Shown here: positions 16,963 through 25,481 of the stretch, one piece after another
Layout: each line of letters starts with the position of its first letter
How positions within the stretch are numbered: the stretch's first letter is position 1
Assembly (NCBI RefSeq): GCF_025971945.1
Contig: NZ_JAPDHW010000004.1
Span: 1 to 64,000, forward strand
DNA: 64,000 bases
From: Chryseobacterium kimseyorum
GTDB lineage: Bacteria > Bacteroidota > Bacteroidia > Flavobacteriales > Weeksellaceae
Reading direction: 5' to 3'
The notes under the pieces: generated by a model
What the model was told of the DNA's origin: nothing
Databases searched by the model: none
The model's input: only the letters and a program-made list of their open reading frames with translations
Program-made: the position numbers and the translations under genes

Positions 16963-17113
16963 GAACCCGAAGGGTTCAACAACAATAGCCGTGGGTGAAA
17001 CCCATGGATATTGAAAAACACAAAACAACGAACCCGACAGGGTTCAACAACAATAGCCGTGGGTGGAAACCCATGGAAATTGAAAAACACAAATAACGAA
17101 CCCGACAGGGTTC
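16963..17113. repeat. Tandem REP units before the RAYT gene
   Basis: A 67-68 bp unit repeated about 2.3 times. Each unit starts with a hairpin: GAACCCGAAGGGTTC (16963-16977), GAACCCGACAGGGTTC (17030-17045 and 17098-17113), followed by AATAGCCGTGGGT and a second hairpin TGGGT-GAA-ACCCA (16992-17004; 17060-17073). Spacing, paired hairpins and the neighbouring transposase define REP/BIME-like elements rather than CRISPR. The apparent minus-strand frames through this block are artefacts of the repetition. Confidence 0.85.
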
Positions 17114-17130
17114 GACAAAAAAACACACAA

Positions 17131-17574
17131 ATGGGAACATACAAACAAATATTCTATCATATTGTTTTCGGAACAAAAAATAGAAAACAAACGATTAATG
17201 AAAAAAATGAAACCAAACTGTAAAAATACATTTTCGGCATTTTAAACAATAAAAAATGTAAATTATACGGAATTAATGGCATACCAGATCATATTCATAT
17301 TTTATGTGACTTACATCCAAATTTAAATCTCAGCAGTTTGGTAAAGGATATTAAAGTAGCATCAAACCTGTGGATGAAAGAATCTGGATTATTTGATGAG
17401 TTCGAAGGATGGCAGGAAGGCTATGGAGCATTTACAATATCGGTGAGAGAAAAGGAAACTCTTATAAATTATATTAAGAATCAAAAAGAACATCACAAAA
17501 AAGAGACGTTCATGGAAGAATTTAAAAGGTTATTGAATGAAAACGGGATTAAATTTGAAGGTGAAATTATTTAA
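17131..17574 (+). pseudogene. REP-associated tyrosine transposase (RAYT) with an in-frame stop
   Basis: Reading one frame from ATG 17131 gives MGTYKQIFYHIVFGTKNR, a TAA at 17221-17223, and then, with no frameshift, KYIFGILNN, GINGIPDHIHILC (the HUH metal motif as H-I-H), WQEGYGAFTIS and KEHHKKETF to the stop at 17574: a full-length Y1/IS200-like single-strand transposase of 147 codons. The stop stands where relatives usually have Tyr (LYKYI), one base change from TAT or TAC. So the gene is complete but for one nonsense codon, implying recent inactivation (or a sequencing error). REP hairpins lie on both sides in opposite orientation. Confidence 0.85.
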
Positions 17575-17578
17575 AATT

Positions 17579-17665
17579 CAACCCTACCGGGTTGTTTTGA
17601 TCCGAATGAAGATTCATATTCCCTAGGTTTCACTTACGGCTATTAAAATTGAACCCTTCGGGTTC
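17579..17665. repeat. REP hairpins after the RAYT gene, inverted
   Basis: CAACCCTACCGGGTTG (17579-17594), a degenerate CCCTAGGTTTCACTTACGG block followed by CTATT (17631-17645), and GAACCCTTCGGGTTC (17651-17665). This is the reverse orientation of the upstream block and the same as the 7799-7882 cluster. Confidence 0.8.
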
Positions 17666-17711
17666 ACCAACATAAAAAAACAATGAAGTTGAATCATAAA
17701 GAAAATACACA

Positions 17712-18077
17712 ATGAAAAAGATCTTAATCGCTGACGACGAACACAAGATATTAATGTCTCTGGAATACAGTTTCCGGAAAATCGGTTACGAAGTTTTTAT
17801 CGCCAGAGACGGAACCGAGGTTTTGGAGTTTTTAAAAACCATTGTTCCAGATGTGATTTTACTCGACATTATGATGCCCAATCTTGACGGCTACAGCACT
17901 CTGGAAGAAATTAAAAAGAATGAAAATTTAGACAATACAAAAGTTCTCTTCCTCAGCGCCAAAAACAATCCGAAAGATATTGAGAAAGGCCTGGAAATGG
18001 GAGCTGACGCGTACGTAACAAAACCGTACTCGATTAAAAAACTGATTTCTCAGATTGAGGAACTGTTGATTAATTAA
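17712..18077 (+). CDS. Single-domain response regulator (receiver only)
   Basis: 121 residues, all receiver domain: acidic pocket D8-D9, phospho-acceptor D52 in LLDIMMP, S82 in FLSAK and K104 in VTKP are all present. No DNA-binding or enzymatic output domain follows, unlike CrbR/ErdR (LuxR-type) or CbrB (NtrC-type). It lies 813 bp downstream of the symporter-kinase with the RAYT and its REPs in between, and is followed by a hairpin and then prpE. It is the likely phosphate acceptor of the kinase; how the signal reaches promoters is not apparent from this window. Confidence 0.9.
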   Translation: MKKILIADDEHKILMSLEYSFRKIGYEVFIARDGTEVLEFLKTIVPDVILLDIMMPNLDGYSTLEEIKKNENLDNTKVLFLSAKNNPKDIEKGLEMGADAYVTKPYSIKKLISQIEELLIN

Positions 18078-18097
18078 GCACGAATATCATAAATAAA

Positions 18098-18130
18098 ATT
18101 GCACAAATGATTTAGTGCAATTCGTGTTTT
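18098..18130 (+). terminator. Hairpin terminator after the response regulator
   Basis: ATTGCAC (18098-18104) pairs with GTGCAAT (18115-18121), followed by TCGTGTTTT; an outer CACGAAT/ATTCGTG pairing may extend it. It separates the regulator from prpE by a partial termination signal. Confidence 0.5.
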
Positions 18131-18144
18131 AAAAACAACAAATT

Positions 18145-20034
18145 ATGAACACAGATAATCTATTTAAGCAAAGCATAGAAAACAAAGAGCAGTTCTGGAA
18201 AGAACAGGCTCAGGAAATTTCTTGGTTTGAATTTCCAAATCAGATTATTTCAAAGGACGCAAATGATTACACCCGATGGTTTGCGGATGGAAAACTCAAC
18301 ATATCTTATCTCTGCATTGACAAACATATTGAAAACGGTTTTGGAGAAGAAACTGCAATTATTTATGATTCTCCGGTCACAAATCAGAAGAAAAAATACA
18401 CCTTTAATCACGCTAAAAAAGAGATTTCAAAATTAGCAGGCGGACTGGTTTCTTTAGGTTTAAAAAAAGGCGATACCGCAGTCATTTATATGCCGATGAT
18501 TCCGCAGACGCTTTTTGCGATGTTGGCTTGTGCAAGAATCGGCGTGATTCATAATGTAGTTTTCGGAGGTTTTGCACCGCACGAACTGGTCGTTAGAATT
18601 GATGACTGCAAACCAAAAGCGTTGATTACAGCCACTGCGGGAATTGAAATTTCCAAAAGAATTCCCTATTTGCCATTGGTGGAAAAGGCAATCGAACTGG
18701 CACAGGATAAAGTCGATAACATAATCGTTTTTAACAGAAGATTAGTCGACAATCAGGATGAAATGTTTGAAGGCATCATCGATTACGAAGAGTTGGTTGA
18801 AAAGTCTGTGCCTGCATACTGTGTTTCTGTGGAATCGAATCATCCGCTTTATCTTTTATACACTTCCGGCACTACCGGAAAACCAAAAGGCATTACGAGA
18901 GATACCGGTGGTTACGCAACTGCTTTGAAATTTTCCATGAAATACATCTATGGAATTGAACAGGGTGAAACATTTTGGGCGGCTTCCGATTTTGGTTGGG
19001 CAGTCGGTCACAGTTACAGCGTTTACGGACCTTTAATCAACAGAAACACAACGATCATTTTTGAAGGAAAGCCAATTTTGACTCCCGACGCAGGAACTTT
19101 TTGGAGAATTATTTCTGAGTACAAAGTTTCCGCAATGTTTACGGCTCCTACAGCCATCAGAGCGATTAAAAAAGAAGATCCGAATGGCGAACTGGTAAAG
19201 AAATATGATTTAACCTATTTTAAAAAGCAGTTTTTGGCAGGCGAAAGATGCGATGTTGCTACTTTGGATTGGTTTGAAGAACACATCGGTGTTCCCGCCA
19301 TCGACCATTGGTGGCAGACAGAATCCGGCTCGCCGATGTTAGGTTTATTAACTTTTGATGATAATTATAAAATTAAAAGAGCTTCCGCAGGGAAACCGAT
19401 TCCAGGATATGATATCAAAATTTTTGATGAAAATGGATATGAATTGGATGAGCATAAAGAAGGATATTTAGTTATCAAACTTCCGCTTCCGCCCGGTGCA
19501 ATGCTGGGAATTTGGAATGATTACGAGCGTTTTGAGAAAAGTTATTTATCTCAGTACAAAGGTTATTATTTTTCCGGAGACGGTGCGATAAAAGATGAAG
19601 ACGGATATATTTTCATCACCGGAAGAGTGGACGATGTCATCAATGTTGCAGGCCACCGACTTTCAACTTCAGAAATGGAAGAAATTGTCTCCTCGCATCC
19701 TGATGTCGCGGAATGTGCCGTAGTCGGAATTGATGATGAATTACGCGGACAGGTTCCTTTTGCAACGGTTGTTTTAAAAAACGGTTCCGAAATTTCTGAA
19801 ACTGATGTTGAAAATGAAATTATTAAAAATGTCAGAGAAAAAATTGGCGCAGTGGCTTTTCTAAAATCTGTGATGGTCGTAAAAAGACTTCCAAAAACCC
19901 GTTCAGGAAAGATTTTAAGAAAACTGATCAGAACGATTATTGATGGTAAAGAATTTCAGATTCCGTCGACCATTGATGATGAAATGATTATTGAGGAATT
20001 AAAGGAGAAGATTCTGCAATACAGAAATTCATAA
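18145..20034 (+). CDS. prpE: Propionyl-CoA synthetase-like acyl-CoA ligase
   Basis: AMP-forming acyl-CoA synthetase of 629 residues that activates a short-chain acid with ATP and CoA. LLYTSGTTGKPKG is the phosphate-binding loop, WWQTESGSP the adenine-side motif, and K589 in PKTRSGK the adenylation lysine (the residue acylated in Acs/PrpE enzymes). GGFAPHELVVRIDDCKPK favours the PrpE subgroup over Acs; a true Acs is encoded 640 bp downstream, which supports a different substrate (propionate or similar). A GNAT gene follows by 11 bp. Confidence 0.82.
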   Translation: MNTDNLFKQSIENKEQFWKEQAQEISWFEFPNQIISKDANDYTRWFADGKLNISYLCIDKHIENGFGEETAIIYDSPVTNQKKKYTFNHAKKEISKLAGGLVSLGLKKGDTAVIYMPMIPQTLFAMLACARIGVIHNVVFGGFAPHELVVRIDDCKPKALITATAGIEISKRIPYLPLVEKAIELAQDKVDNIIVFNRRLVDNQDEMFEGIIDYEELVEKSVPAYCVSVESNHPLYLLYTSGTTGKPKGITRDTGGYATALKFSMKYIYGIEQGETFWAASDFGWAVGHSYSVYGPLINRNTTIIFEGKPILTPDAGTFWRIISEYKVSAMFTAPTAIRAIKKEDPNGELVKKYDLTYFKKQFLAGERCDVATLDWFEEHIGVPAIDHWWQTESGSPMLGLLTFDDNYKIKRASAGKPIPGYDIKIFDENGYELDEHKEGYLVIKLPLPPGAMLGIWNDYERFEKSYLSQYKGYYFSGDGAIKDEDGYIFITGRVDDVINVAGHRLSTSEMEEIVSSHPDVAECAVVGIDDELRGQVPFATVVLKNGSEISETDVENEIIKNVREKIGAVAFLKSVMVVKRLPKTRSGKILRKLIRTIIDGKEFQIPSTIDDEMIIEELKEKILQYRNS

Positions 20035-20045
20035 ACTTAATTGTG

Positions 20046-20501
20046 ATGACAGAAATTATTAAAGCAAATTCCGATGACGACAAGATTTTAACCGAAATTA
20101 CAAAAAGATCAAAGGCTTACTGGGGATATTCCGATAAACAAATGGATGAGTGGTCAGATTTACTAACCATCACTTCAGAATATATCCAAAACAATGAAGT
20201 TTATAAATTAGTTATCAACCAATCGGCTGTTGCTTATTATTCTTATTTCGAAATTGAAAATAACAGCGTGAGACTGGACAATCTTTTTGTTTCACCAGAA
20301 AATATCGGTAAAGGATTTGGTAAATTATTAATGAGTGACTTCATTTTAAAAATAAAACAGAGTCAAAGATCAAGAATAATTCTTGATGCCGACCCAAATG
20401 CACAGAAATTTTATGAAAGTTTCGGATTTGTAAAAGCAGGTCAGATAGAAACATCAATTAAGGATAGATTTTTACCAATTATGGAGCTCAAAATTGATTA
20501 A
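20046..20501 (+). CDS. GNAT acetyltransferase between prpE and acs
   Basis: 151 residues from the ATG at 20046 (a GTG lies one codon earlier). GNAT signature: LDNLFVSPENIGKGFGKLLM (strand 4, pyrophosphate loop, helix) and the C-terminal ADPNAQKFYESFGF. It sits 11 bp after prpE and 176 bp before acs. Known GNAT enzymes (Pat, AcuA) acetylate the catalytic lysine of Acs and switch it off, so a similar job is possible, but nothing in the sequence proves the substrate; small-molecule acetylation is equally possible. Confidence 0.78.
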   Translation: MTEIIKANSDDDKILTEITKRSKAYWGYSDKQMDEWSDLLTITSEYIQNNEVYKLVINQSAVAYYSYFEIENNSVRLDNLFVSPENIGKGFGKLLMSDFILKIKQSQRSRIILDADPNAQKFYESFGFVKAGQIETSIKDRFLPIMELKID

Positions 20502-20676
20502 ATTGTTGGAAATTCATTTAAAATAGACACCACTTTGCTTATGTAAGTGGAACGGCTCTGTGAGACTAAATGCAACATGAATAAAAAAAACTCTGTGACC
20601 TTCGTGTTCAAATTAAAACACTACAAAACAATTTAAATAAAAAATTAAAAAATAAATAATTCTAAAAAGAAAAAGT

Positions 20677-22587
20677 ATGAGAAATTACGTGATAGAAGAT
20701 TTACCGCACTACTTTGAAGAGTACAAAAAATCAATCAAAAACCCGAAAAAATTCTGGGATAAAGTGGCTGACCAAAATTTTGTTTGGTACCAAAGATGGA
20801 GCAAAGTGGTAAAATATGATATGAATGAAGCAAAAATCACATGGTTTAAAGATGCTAAATTAAATATCACTAAAAACTGCCTCGACAGACATTTATCGGT
20901 ACGTGGCGAAAAAACAGCCATCATCTGGGAACCCAACGATCCGAAAGAGGAAGCTCAGCATATTTCCTACAACGAACTGTATGAAAGAGTCAACAAAACA
21001 GCCAATGTTTTGAAAGACATGGGCATCGAAAAAGGCGACAGAGTCTGCATCTACCTTCCGATGATTCCAGAATTGGCGGTTACAATGTTGGCCTGTGCGA
21101 AAATCGGAGCAGTACATTCAGTTATTTTCGCCGGATTTTCAGCTTCGGCAGTCGTTTCTAGAGTGAATGACTGCGGCGCAAAAATGTTGATCACTTCAGA
21201 CGGAAGTTACAGAGGCAACAAAATTTTAGATTTAAAATCAATCATCGACGAAGCTTTAGAAAAATGTCCGACTGTAGAAAAAACTTTGGTTGTCAAAAGA
21301 ACCAACAACGAAATAAAAATGAAGGAAGGCAGAGATTTCTGGATGGCTGACCTGTACGAAAAAGCTTCTGCCGATTTCGTAACGATCATTATGGATGCCG
21401 AAGATCCTCTGTTTATTCTGTACACATCAGGTTCTACCGGAAAACCAAAAGGAATGCTTCACACTTCTGCCGGTTACATGGTTTATTCGGCGTACACTTT
21501 TAAAAATGTTTTCAATTATCAGGAAAATGACATTTATTGGTGTACTGCAGATATCGGATGGATTACGGGACACTCGTACATTTTGTACGGACCTCTTTTA
21601 AATGGAGCAACCACTGTTATTTTCGAAGGAGTTCCAACCTATCCTGAGCCTGACAGATTCTGGGAAGTGATTGAAAAGCATAAAGTCACTCAATTTTACA
21701 CTGCACCAACTGCCATCCGTTCTTTAGCCAAAGAAAGTGCTGATTGGGTTGATAAACATGATTTAAGCTCATTGAGAGTGATCGGATCTGTGGGAGAACC
21801 TATTAATGATGAAGCTTGGCATTGGTTTAACGATCATGTGGGAAGAAAAAAATGTCCGATCGTCGATACGTGGTGGCAAACCGAAACAGGTGGAATTATG
21901 ATCTCTCCTATCCCATTTGTTACGCCGACCAAACCGACGTATGCTACACTTCCTTTACCGGGAATTCAGCCGGTTCTAATGGATGACAAACGCAACGAAA
22001 TTACAGGAAATCAGGTGACAGGAAATCTCTGCATCCGTTTTCCATGGCCGGGAATTGCGAGAACCATTTGGGGCGACCATCAAAGATATAAGGAAACTTA
22101 TTTCTCAGCATTTCCAGGGAAATATTTCACTGGTGACGGTGCTTTGAGAGATGAAGTGGGTTATTACAGAATTACAGGCCGTGTAGATGATGTGGTGATT
22201 GTTTCCGGGCACAATTTAGGAACTGCTCCGATTGAAGACAGCATCAACGAACATCCGGCGGTGGCAGAATCTGCGATTGTAGGCTTCCCGCACGACATCA
22301 AAGGAAGTGCTTTGTATGGTTTCGTAATTTTAAAAGACAGTGGCGCCGGCCGTCAGAAAGAAAATCTCAAAAAAGAAATCAATCAGCTGATCTCAGATCA
22401 GATCGGCCCGATTGCAAAGCTTGATAAAATTCAGTTTGTTTCCGGGCTGCCGAAAACACGTTCAGGAAAGATTATGCGTAGAATTCTGAGAAAGATTGCG
22501 GAAGGAGACTTCTCGAATTTCGGAGATACTTCTACTCTATTGAATCCTGAAATTGTGGAGGAAATTAAAAACGAACGTCTGAATTAA
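20677..22587 (+). CDS. acs: Acetyl-CoA synthetase
   Basis: 636-residue AMP-forming acetate:CoA ligase. FILYTSGSTGKPKGM is the P-loop, TWWQTETGG the substrate/adenine motif (the Trp that restricts the pocket to acetate), and K598 in PKTRSGK the adenylation lysine subject to acetylation control in the family. The length is close to E. coli Acs (652). It ends 20 bp before a strong hairpin terminator. The 175-bp leader is AT-rich with no clear TAnnTTTG box. Last gene of the carboxylate module. Confidence 0.94.
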   Translation: MRNYVIEDLPHYFEEYKKSIKNPKKFWDKVADQNFVWYQRWSKVVKYDMNEAKITWFKDAKLNITKNCLDRHLSVRGEKTAIIWEPNDPKEEAQHISYNELYERVNKTANVLKDMGIEKGDRVCIYLPMIPELAVTMLACAKIGAVHSVIFAGFSASAVVSRVNDCGAKMLITSDGSYRGNKILDLKSIIDEALEKCPTVEKTLVVKRTNNEIKMKEGRDFWMADLYEKASADFVTIIMDAEDPLFILYTSGSTGKPKGMLHTSAGYMVYSAYTFKNVFNYQENDIYWCTADIGWITGHSYILYGPLLNGATTVIFEGVPTYPEPDRFWEVIEKHKVTQFYTAPTAIRSLAKESADWVDKHDLSSLRVIGSVGEPINDEAWHWFNDHVGRKKCPIVDTWWQTETGGIMISPIPFVTPTKPTYATLPLPGIQPVLMDDKRNEITGNQVTGNLCIRFPWPGIARTIWGDHQRYKETYFSAFPGKYFTGDGALRDEVGYYRITGRVDDVVIVSGHNLGTAPIEDSINEHPAVAESAIVGFPHDIKGSALYGFVILKDSGAGRQKENLKKEINQLISDQIGPIAKLDKIQFVSGLPKTRSGKIMRRILRKIAEGDFSNFGDTSTLLNPEIVEEIKNERLN

Positions 22588-22606
22588 TTTCTGTTGTTCA
22601 TATTAC

Positions 22607-22636
22607 AAACTGCACTCCTAAGTGCAGTTTTTTTTT
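22607..22636 (+). terminator. Intrinsic terminator of acs
   Basis: AAACTGCAC (22607-22615) and GTGCAGTTT (22622-22630) with a 6-nt loop, followed by a run of T to 22636. Confidence 0.88.
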
Positions 22637-22793
22637 AATATTTGCCAGAAAAAATACAATTATAAACAAAATAGACACTATCTTAATTTTTATTAATTTA
22701 TTATAGATAAAATAATAAAATGTAAATTTTATTAAATTTTTATTAGCTATTCTAAAAATTTGTTTTATCTTTAAATACCAAAACAAAATTACT

Positions 22794-23159
22794 ATGTCAA
22801 GCATTTTAGCGGGATTATTTGAACGCCACAGTGATTATAAGCGATTGGAAAATGAACTGGAGACTTCAGGTTTTGAAAACTCTGATTACATAGTTTATCT
22901 CACCGAAGATCATCATCAGTCACAGTATATGGCGAGTGTAGAGATAAAAGATAACGAACAGGCACAAAAAGCACAATATGTATTTCATCAGAATTCCGTT
23001 CTGAAAACATACATATTTGAAAATATGAATATCGGTCAGGCATCATACAGTAACGTTAAAAAGTACATCGACGCCCGGAGCAAGGCAGAGATTCATAACA
23101 GTCCGGATGTGAAGAAAAAATCACAGCACAGTGGAATGGACTCTGAAGTGAAATTCTAA
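22794..23159 (+). CDS. Hypothetical soluble protein, 121 residues
   Basis: A small soluble protein starting MSSILAGLFERHSDYKRLENEL, predicted alpha/beta, with a charged C-terminal tail KKKSQHSG. No signal peptide or membrane segment. Pattern of an N-terminal residue pair before an alternating strand (DYIVYL) then helix is reminiscent of stress-related YflT-like domains, but the match is weak and I do not assign a function. It stands alone between two strong terminators, so it is a monocistronic gene. Confidence 0.7.
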   Translation: MSSILAGLFERHSDYKRLENELETSGFENSDYIVYLTEDHHQSQYMASVEIKDNEQAQKAQYVFHQNSVLKTYIFENMNIGQASYSNVKKYIDARSKAEIHNSPDVKKKSQHSGMDSEVKF

Positions 23160-23179
23160 AAACTAAAACTCATAACCAG

Positions 23180-23210
23180 AATCCGTAGAAATTTTTCTAC
23201 GGATTTTTTA
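23180..23210 (+). terminator. Intrinsic terminator
   Basis: AATCCGTAGAAA (23180-23191) pairs perfectly with TTTCTACGGATT (23194-23205), then TTTTTA. Confidence 0.9.
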
Positions 23211-23274
23211 GTTTCAGGAATTGACGAATCACTTTATTTTTCGTATTTTCGTTTAAACAAAGCCTTTTACACAA

Positions 23275-25479
23275 ATGAGTTACGACTTAGAGCAAGAAAA
23301 TAAAGAAATCTTAGCGAGGTATAAAGACCTGATTTCTAATACATACAGAACTTTGGATGAAGAGAACAATAAACTCATCCGAAAGGCTTTTGATATTGCA
23401 TTAGACGCACACAAAGACCAAAGGAGAAAAACCGGTGAACCTTACATTTACCACCCCATTGCTGTGGCCAAAATTGTAGCAACAGAAATCGGTTTGGGAG
23501 CAACATCTATTGCATGTGCACTACTGCATGATGTTATTGAAGATTCGGATTACAGTTACGAAGATTTGAAGAAAATTTTTGGTGAGAGAATCGCAGGGAT
23601 TGTCAACGGACTGACCAAGATTTCAATCATGAATCATCAGAATATTTCTGTACAATCTGAAAACTACAGAAAACTTCTCCTGACGCTTTCAGAAGATTTC
23701 CGCGTGATCTTGATTAAAATCGCAGACCGTCTTCACAATATGAGAACCTTACAGAGCATGGCTCCCGATAAGCAGAAAAAAATTGCTTCCGAGACCGTAT
23801 ATATTTATGCTCCAATGGCTCACCGTTTAGGTCTGTACAATATTAAATCTGAATTAGAAGATCTTTCTTTAAAATATAACAATCCGGATATTTATAATGA
23901 AATCACTCAAAAACTCGAACTTGCCAAAGAAAGCCGGGAACGATATATTGAGGAATTTAAAAAAGAAGTTTCAGAAAGACTGACAGATGAAGGTCTGAAT
24001 GTAACGATTAAAGGCCGCGCTAAGGCAATTTCATCGATTTACAGAAAAATGCTGAAGCAGGGAGTTTCATTTGAGGAGGTTTTCGATAATTACGCGATTA
24101 GAATTATTTATAAATCTGATGCTAAAAACGAAAAATTTCTAGCCTGGAAAATTTACTCTATCGTTACGGATGTTTACCACAGCAATCCCTCAAGAATGCG
24201 TGACTGGATTACCCAACCTCGTTCTACAGGTTATGAAAGTTTACATTTAACTGTGTTGGGACCTGATAAAAAATGGATTGAAGTGCAGATCCGTTCAGAC
24301 AGAATGGACGATATTGCCGAAAAAGGTGTTGCTGCCCACTATAAATATAAGGAAGGATACAAACAGACTAACGACGACAGAAATTTCGAAAACTGGGTAA
24401 CAGAAATACGTGAAGTTCTCGAACAGCAACAGAATCTTTCTACCTCTGAGCTTTTAGATAATATCAAGCTTAATTTATATTCTAAGGAAGTTTTTGTTTT
24501 TACACCTAAAGGAGAAATCAAAATTTTACCGACCAACGCTACCGCTCTGGATTTTGCATTCTCCGTGCACTCAGATTTGGGAATGAAATGTCTGGGAGCA
24601 AAAATAAACGGTAAGCTGGTTCCGATTTCTTATGTTTTGCAAAATGGTGATCAGGTTGATATCTTATCATCTCAAAACCAAAAACCAAAATTTGACTGGC
24701 TGGATTTTGTAGTGACTTCCAAAGCTAAATCAAAAATAAAAGGATATTTAAATTCCGAGAAAAACTCATTAGTTGATGAAGGAAAAGAAATTCTCCGCAG
24801 AAAATTGAGACACGCAAAAATCAATTTTAACGACGAAGAAATCAATAAACTTCAAAAGTTTTTCAATCTAAAAACATCTCAGGAATTATTTTTAAAATTC
24901 CAGACCAATGAATTAGACGCAAGCAGCCTGAGAAAATATATTGAAAGCAAAAATGTATTCAACAACCTGCTTTCGAGATTCAGAAAATCACCTACCAAAA
25001 ATCAACATTATGTTGAGCCGAAAGAAATCAATTTAGACATGATTGTTTTCGGGAAAGATGAAGAAAAACTGAATTATAGTTATGCAAAATGCTGTACCGT
25101 AATTCCGGGAGATAAAATTTTTGGCTTTATCACCATTTCGGAGGGAATAAAAGTACACAGTGACAATTGTCCGAACGCGATTAATTTAAGAGCTCAGTAC
25201 GATTACCGTGTAATCCCTGCAAAATGGGTCAATGAGGAAAGCTTCAAAAACCGTATTAAAATTGAGATCGAAGGTCTTGACAGAATGGGTATGATTAATG
25301 ACATTACTACTGTAATCAGCGGCGCAATGGGTATGGATATGAAAAGTATGTCTATAGAATCCAACGACGGTGTGTTCACAGGAAATATAAACCTTGAAGT
25401 GAAAAACAGAAGCCAACTTGATGAAACATTTAAAAAACTAAAAGATATCGATGGCGTTTCTAAGGTGATCCGAATCTAA
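23275..25479 (+). CDS. rsh: Bifunctional (p)ppGpp synthetase/hydrolase (RelA/SpoT homologue)
   Basis: 734-residue stringent-response enzyme. HD hydrolase domain (about 25-200) with YHPIAVAKI, LLHDVIEDS and KIADRLHNMRTL intact; synthetase domain (about 240-350) with DNYAIRIIY and GYESLHLTV; TGS domain (about 395-455); C-terminal ACT domain (about 660-734). As both catalytic halves look intact it is probably bifunctional. A TATTTTCG box about 25 bp upstream may be the promoter. nhaA starts 2 bp after the stop, so they are co-transcribed. Confidence 0.94.
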   Translation: MSYDLEQENKEILARYKDLISNTYRTLDEENNKLIRKAFDIALDAHKDQRRKTGEPYIYHPIAVAKIVATEIGLGATSIACALLHDVIEDSDYSYEDLKKIFGERIAGIVNGLTKISIMNHQNISVQSENYRKLLLTLSEDFRVILIKIADRLHNMRTLQSMAPDKQKKIASETVYIYAPMAHRLGLYNIKSELEDLSLKYNNPDIYNEITQKLELAKESRERYIEEFKKEVSERLTDEGLNVTIKGRAKAISSIYRKMLKQGVSFEEVFDNYAIRIIYKSDAKNEKFLAWKIYSIVTDVYHSNPSRMRDWITQPRSTGYESLHLTVLGPDKKWIEVQIRSDRMDDIAEKGVAAHYKYKEGYKQTNDDRNFENWVTEIREVLEQQQNLSTSELLDNIKLNLYSKEVFVFTPKGEIKILPTNATALDFAFSVHSDLGMKCLGAKINGKLVPISYVLQNGDQVDILSSQNQKPKFDWLDFVVTSKAKSKIKGYLNSEKNSLVDEGKEILRRKLRHAKINFNDEEINKLQKFFNLKTSQELFLKFQTNELDASSLRKYIESKNVFNNLLSRFRKSPTKNQHYVEPKEINLDMIVFGKDEEKLNYSYAKCCTVIPGDKIFGFITISEGIKVHSDNCPNAINLRAQYDYRVIPAKWVNEESFKNRIKIEIEGLDRMGMINDITTVISGAMGMDMKSMSIESNDGVFTGNINLEVKNRSQLDETFKKLKDIDGVSKVIRI

Positions 25480-25481
25480 CT

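Noticed and set aside
16963..17113. CRISPR array
   Set aside because: Units are ~67 bp tandem repeats with two hairpins each and no unique spacers of regular length; a RAYT is adjacent and there is no cas gene.
16929..17176. Two minus-strand open frames of 66-71 codons
   Set aside because: They run through the tandem REP units and repeat the same peptide pattern; a by-product of the repeat, not genes.
20588..20615. Second copy of the terminal inverted repeat of the 5.2-5.35 kb element
   Set aside because: CTCTGTGACCTTCGTG is only loosely similar and has no partner arm nearby.
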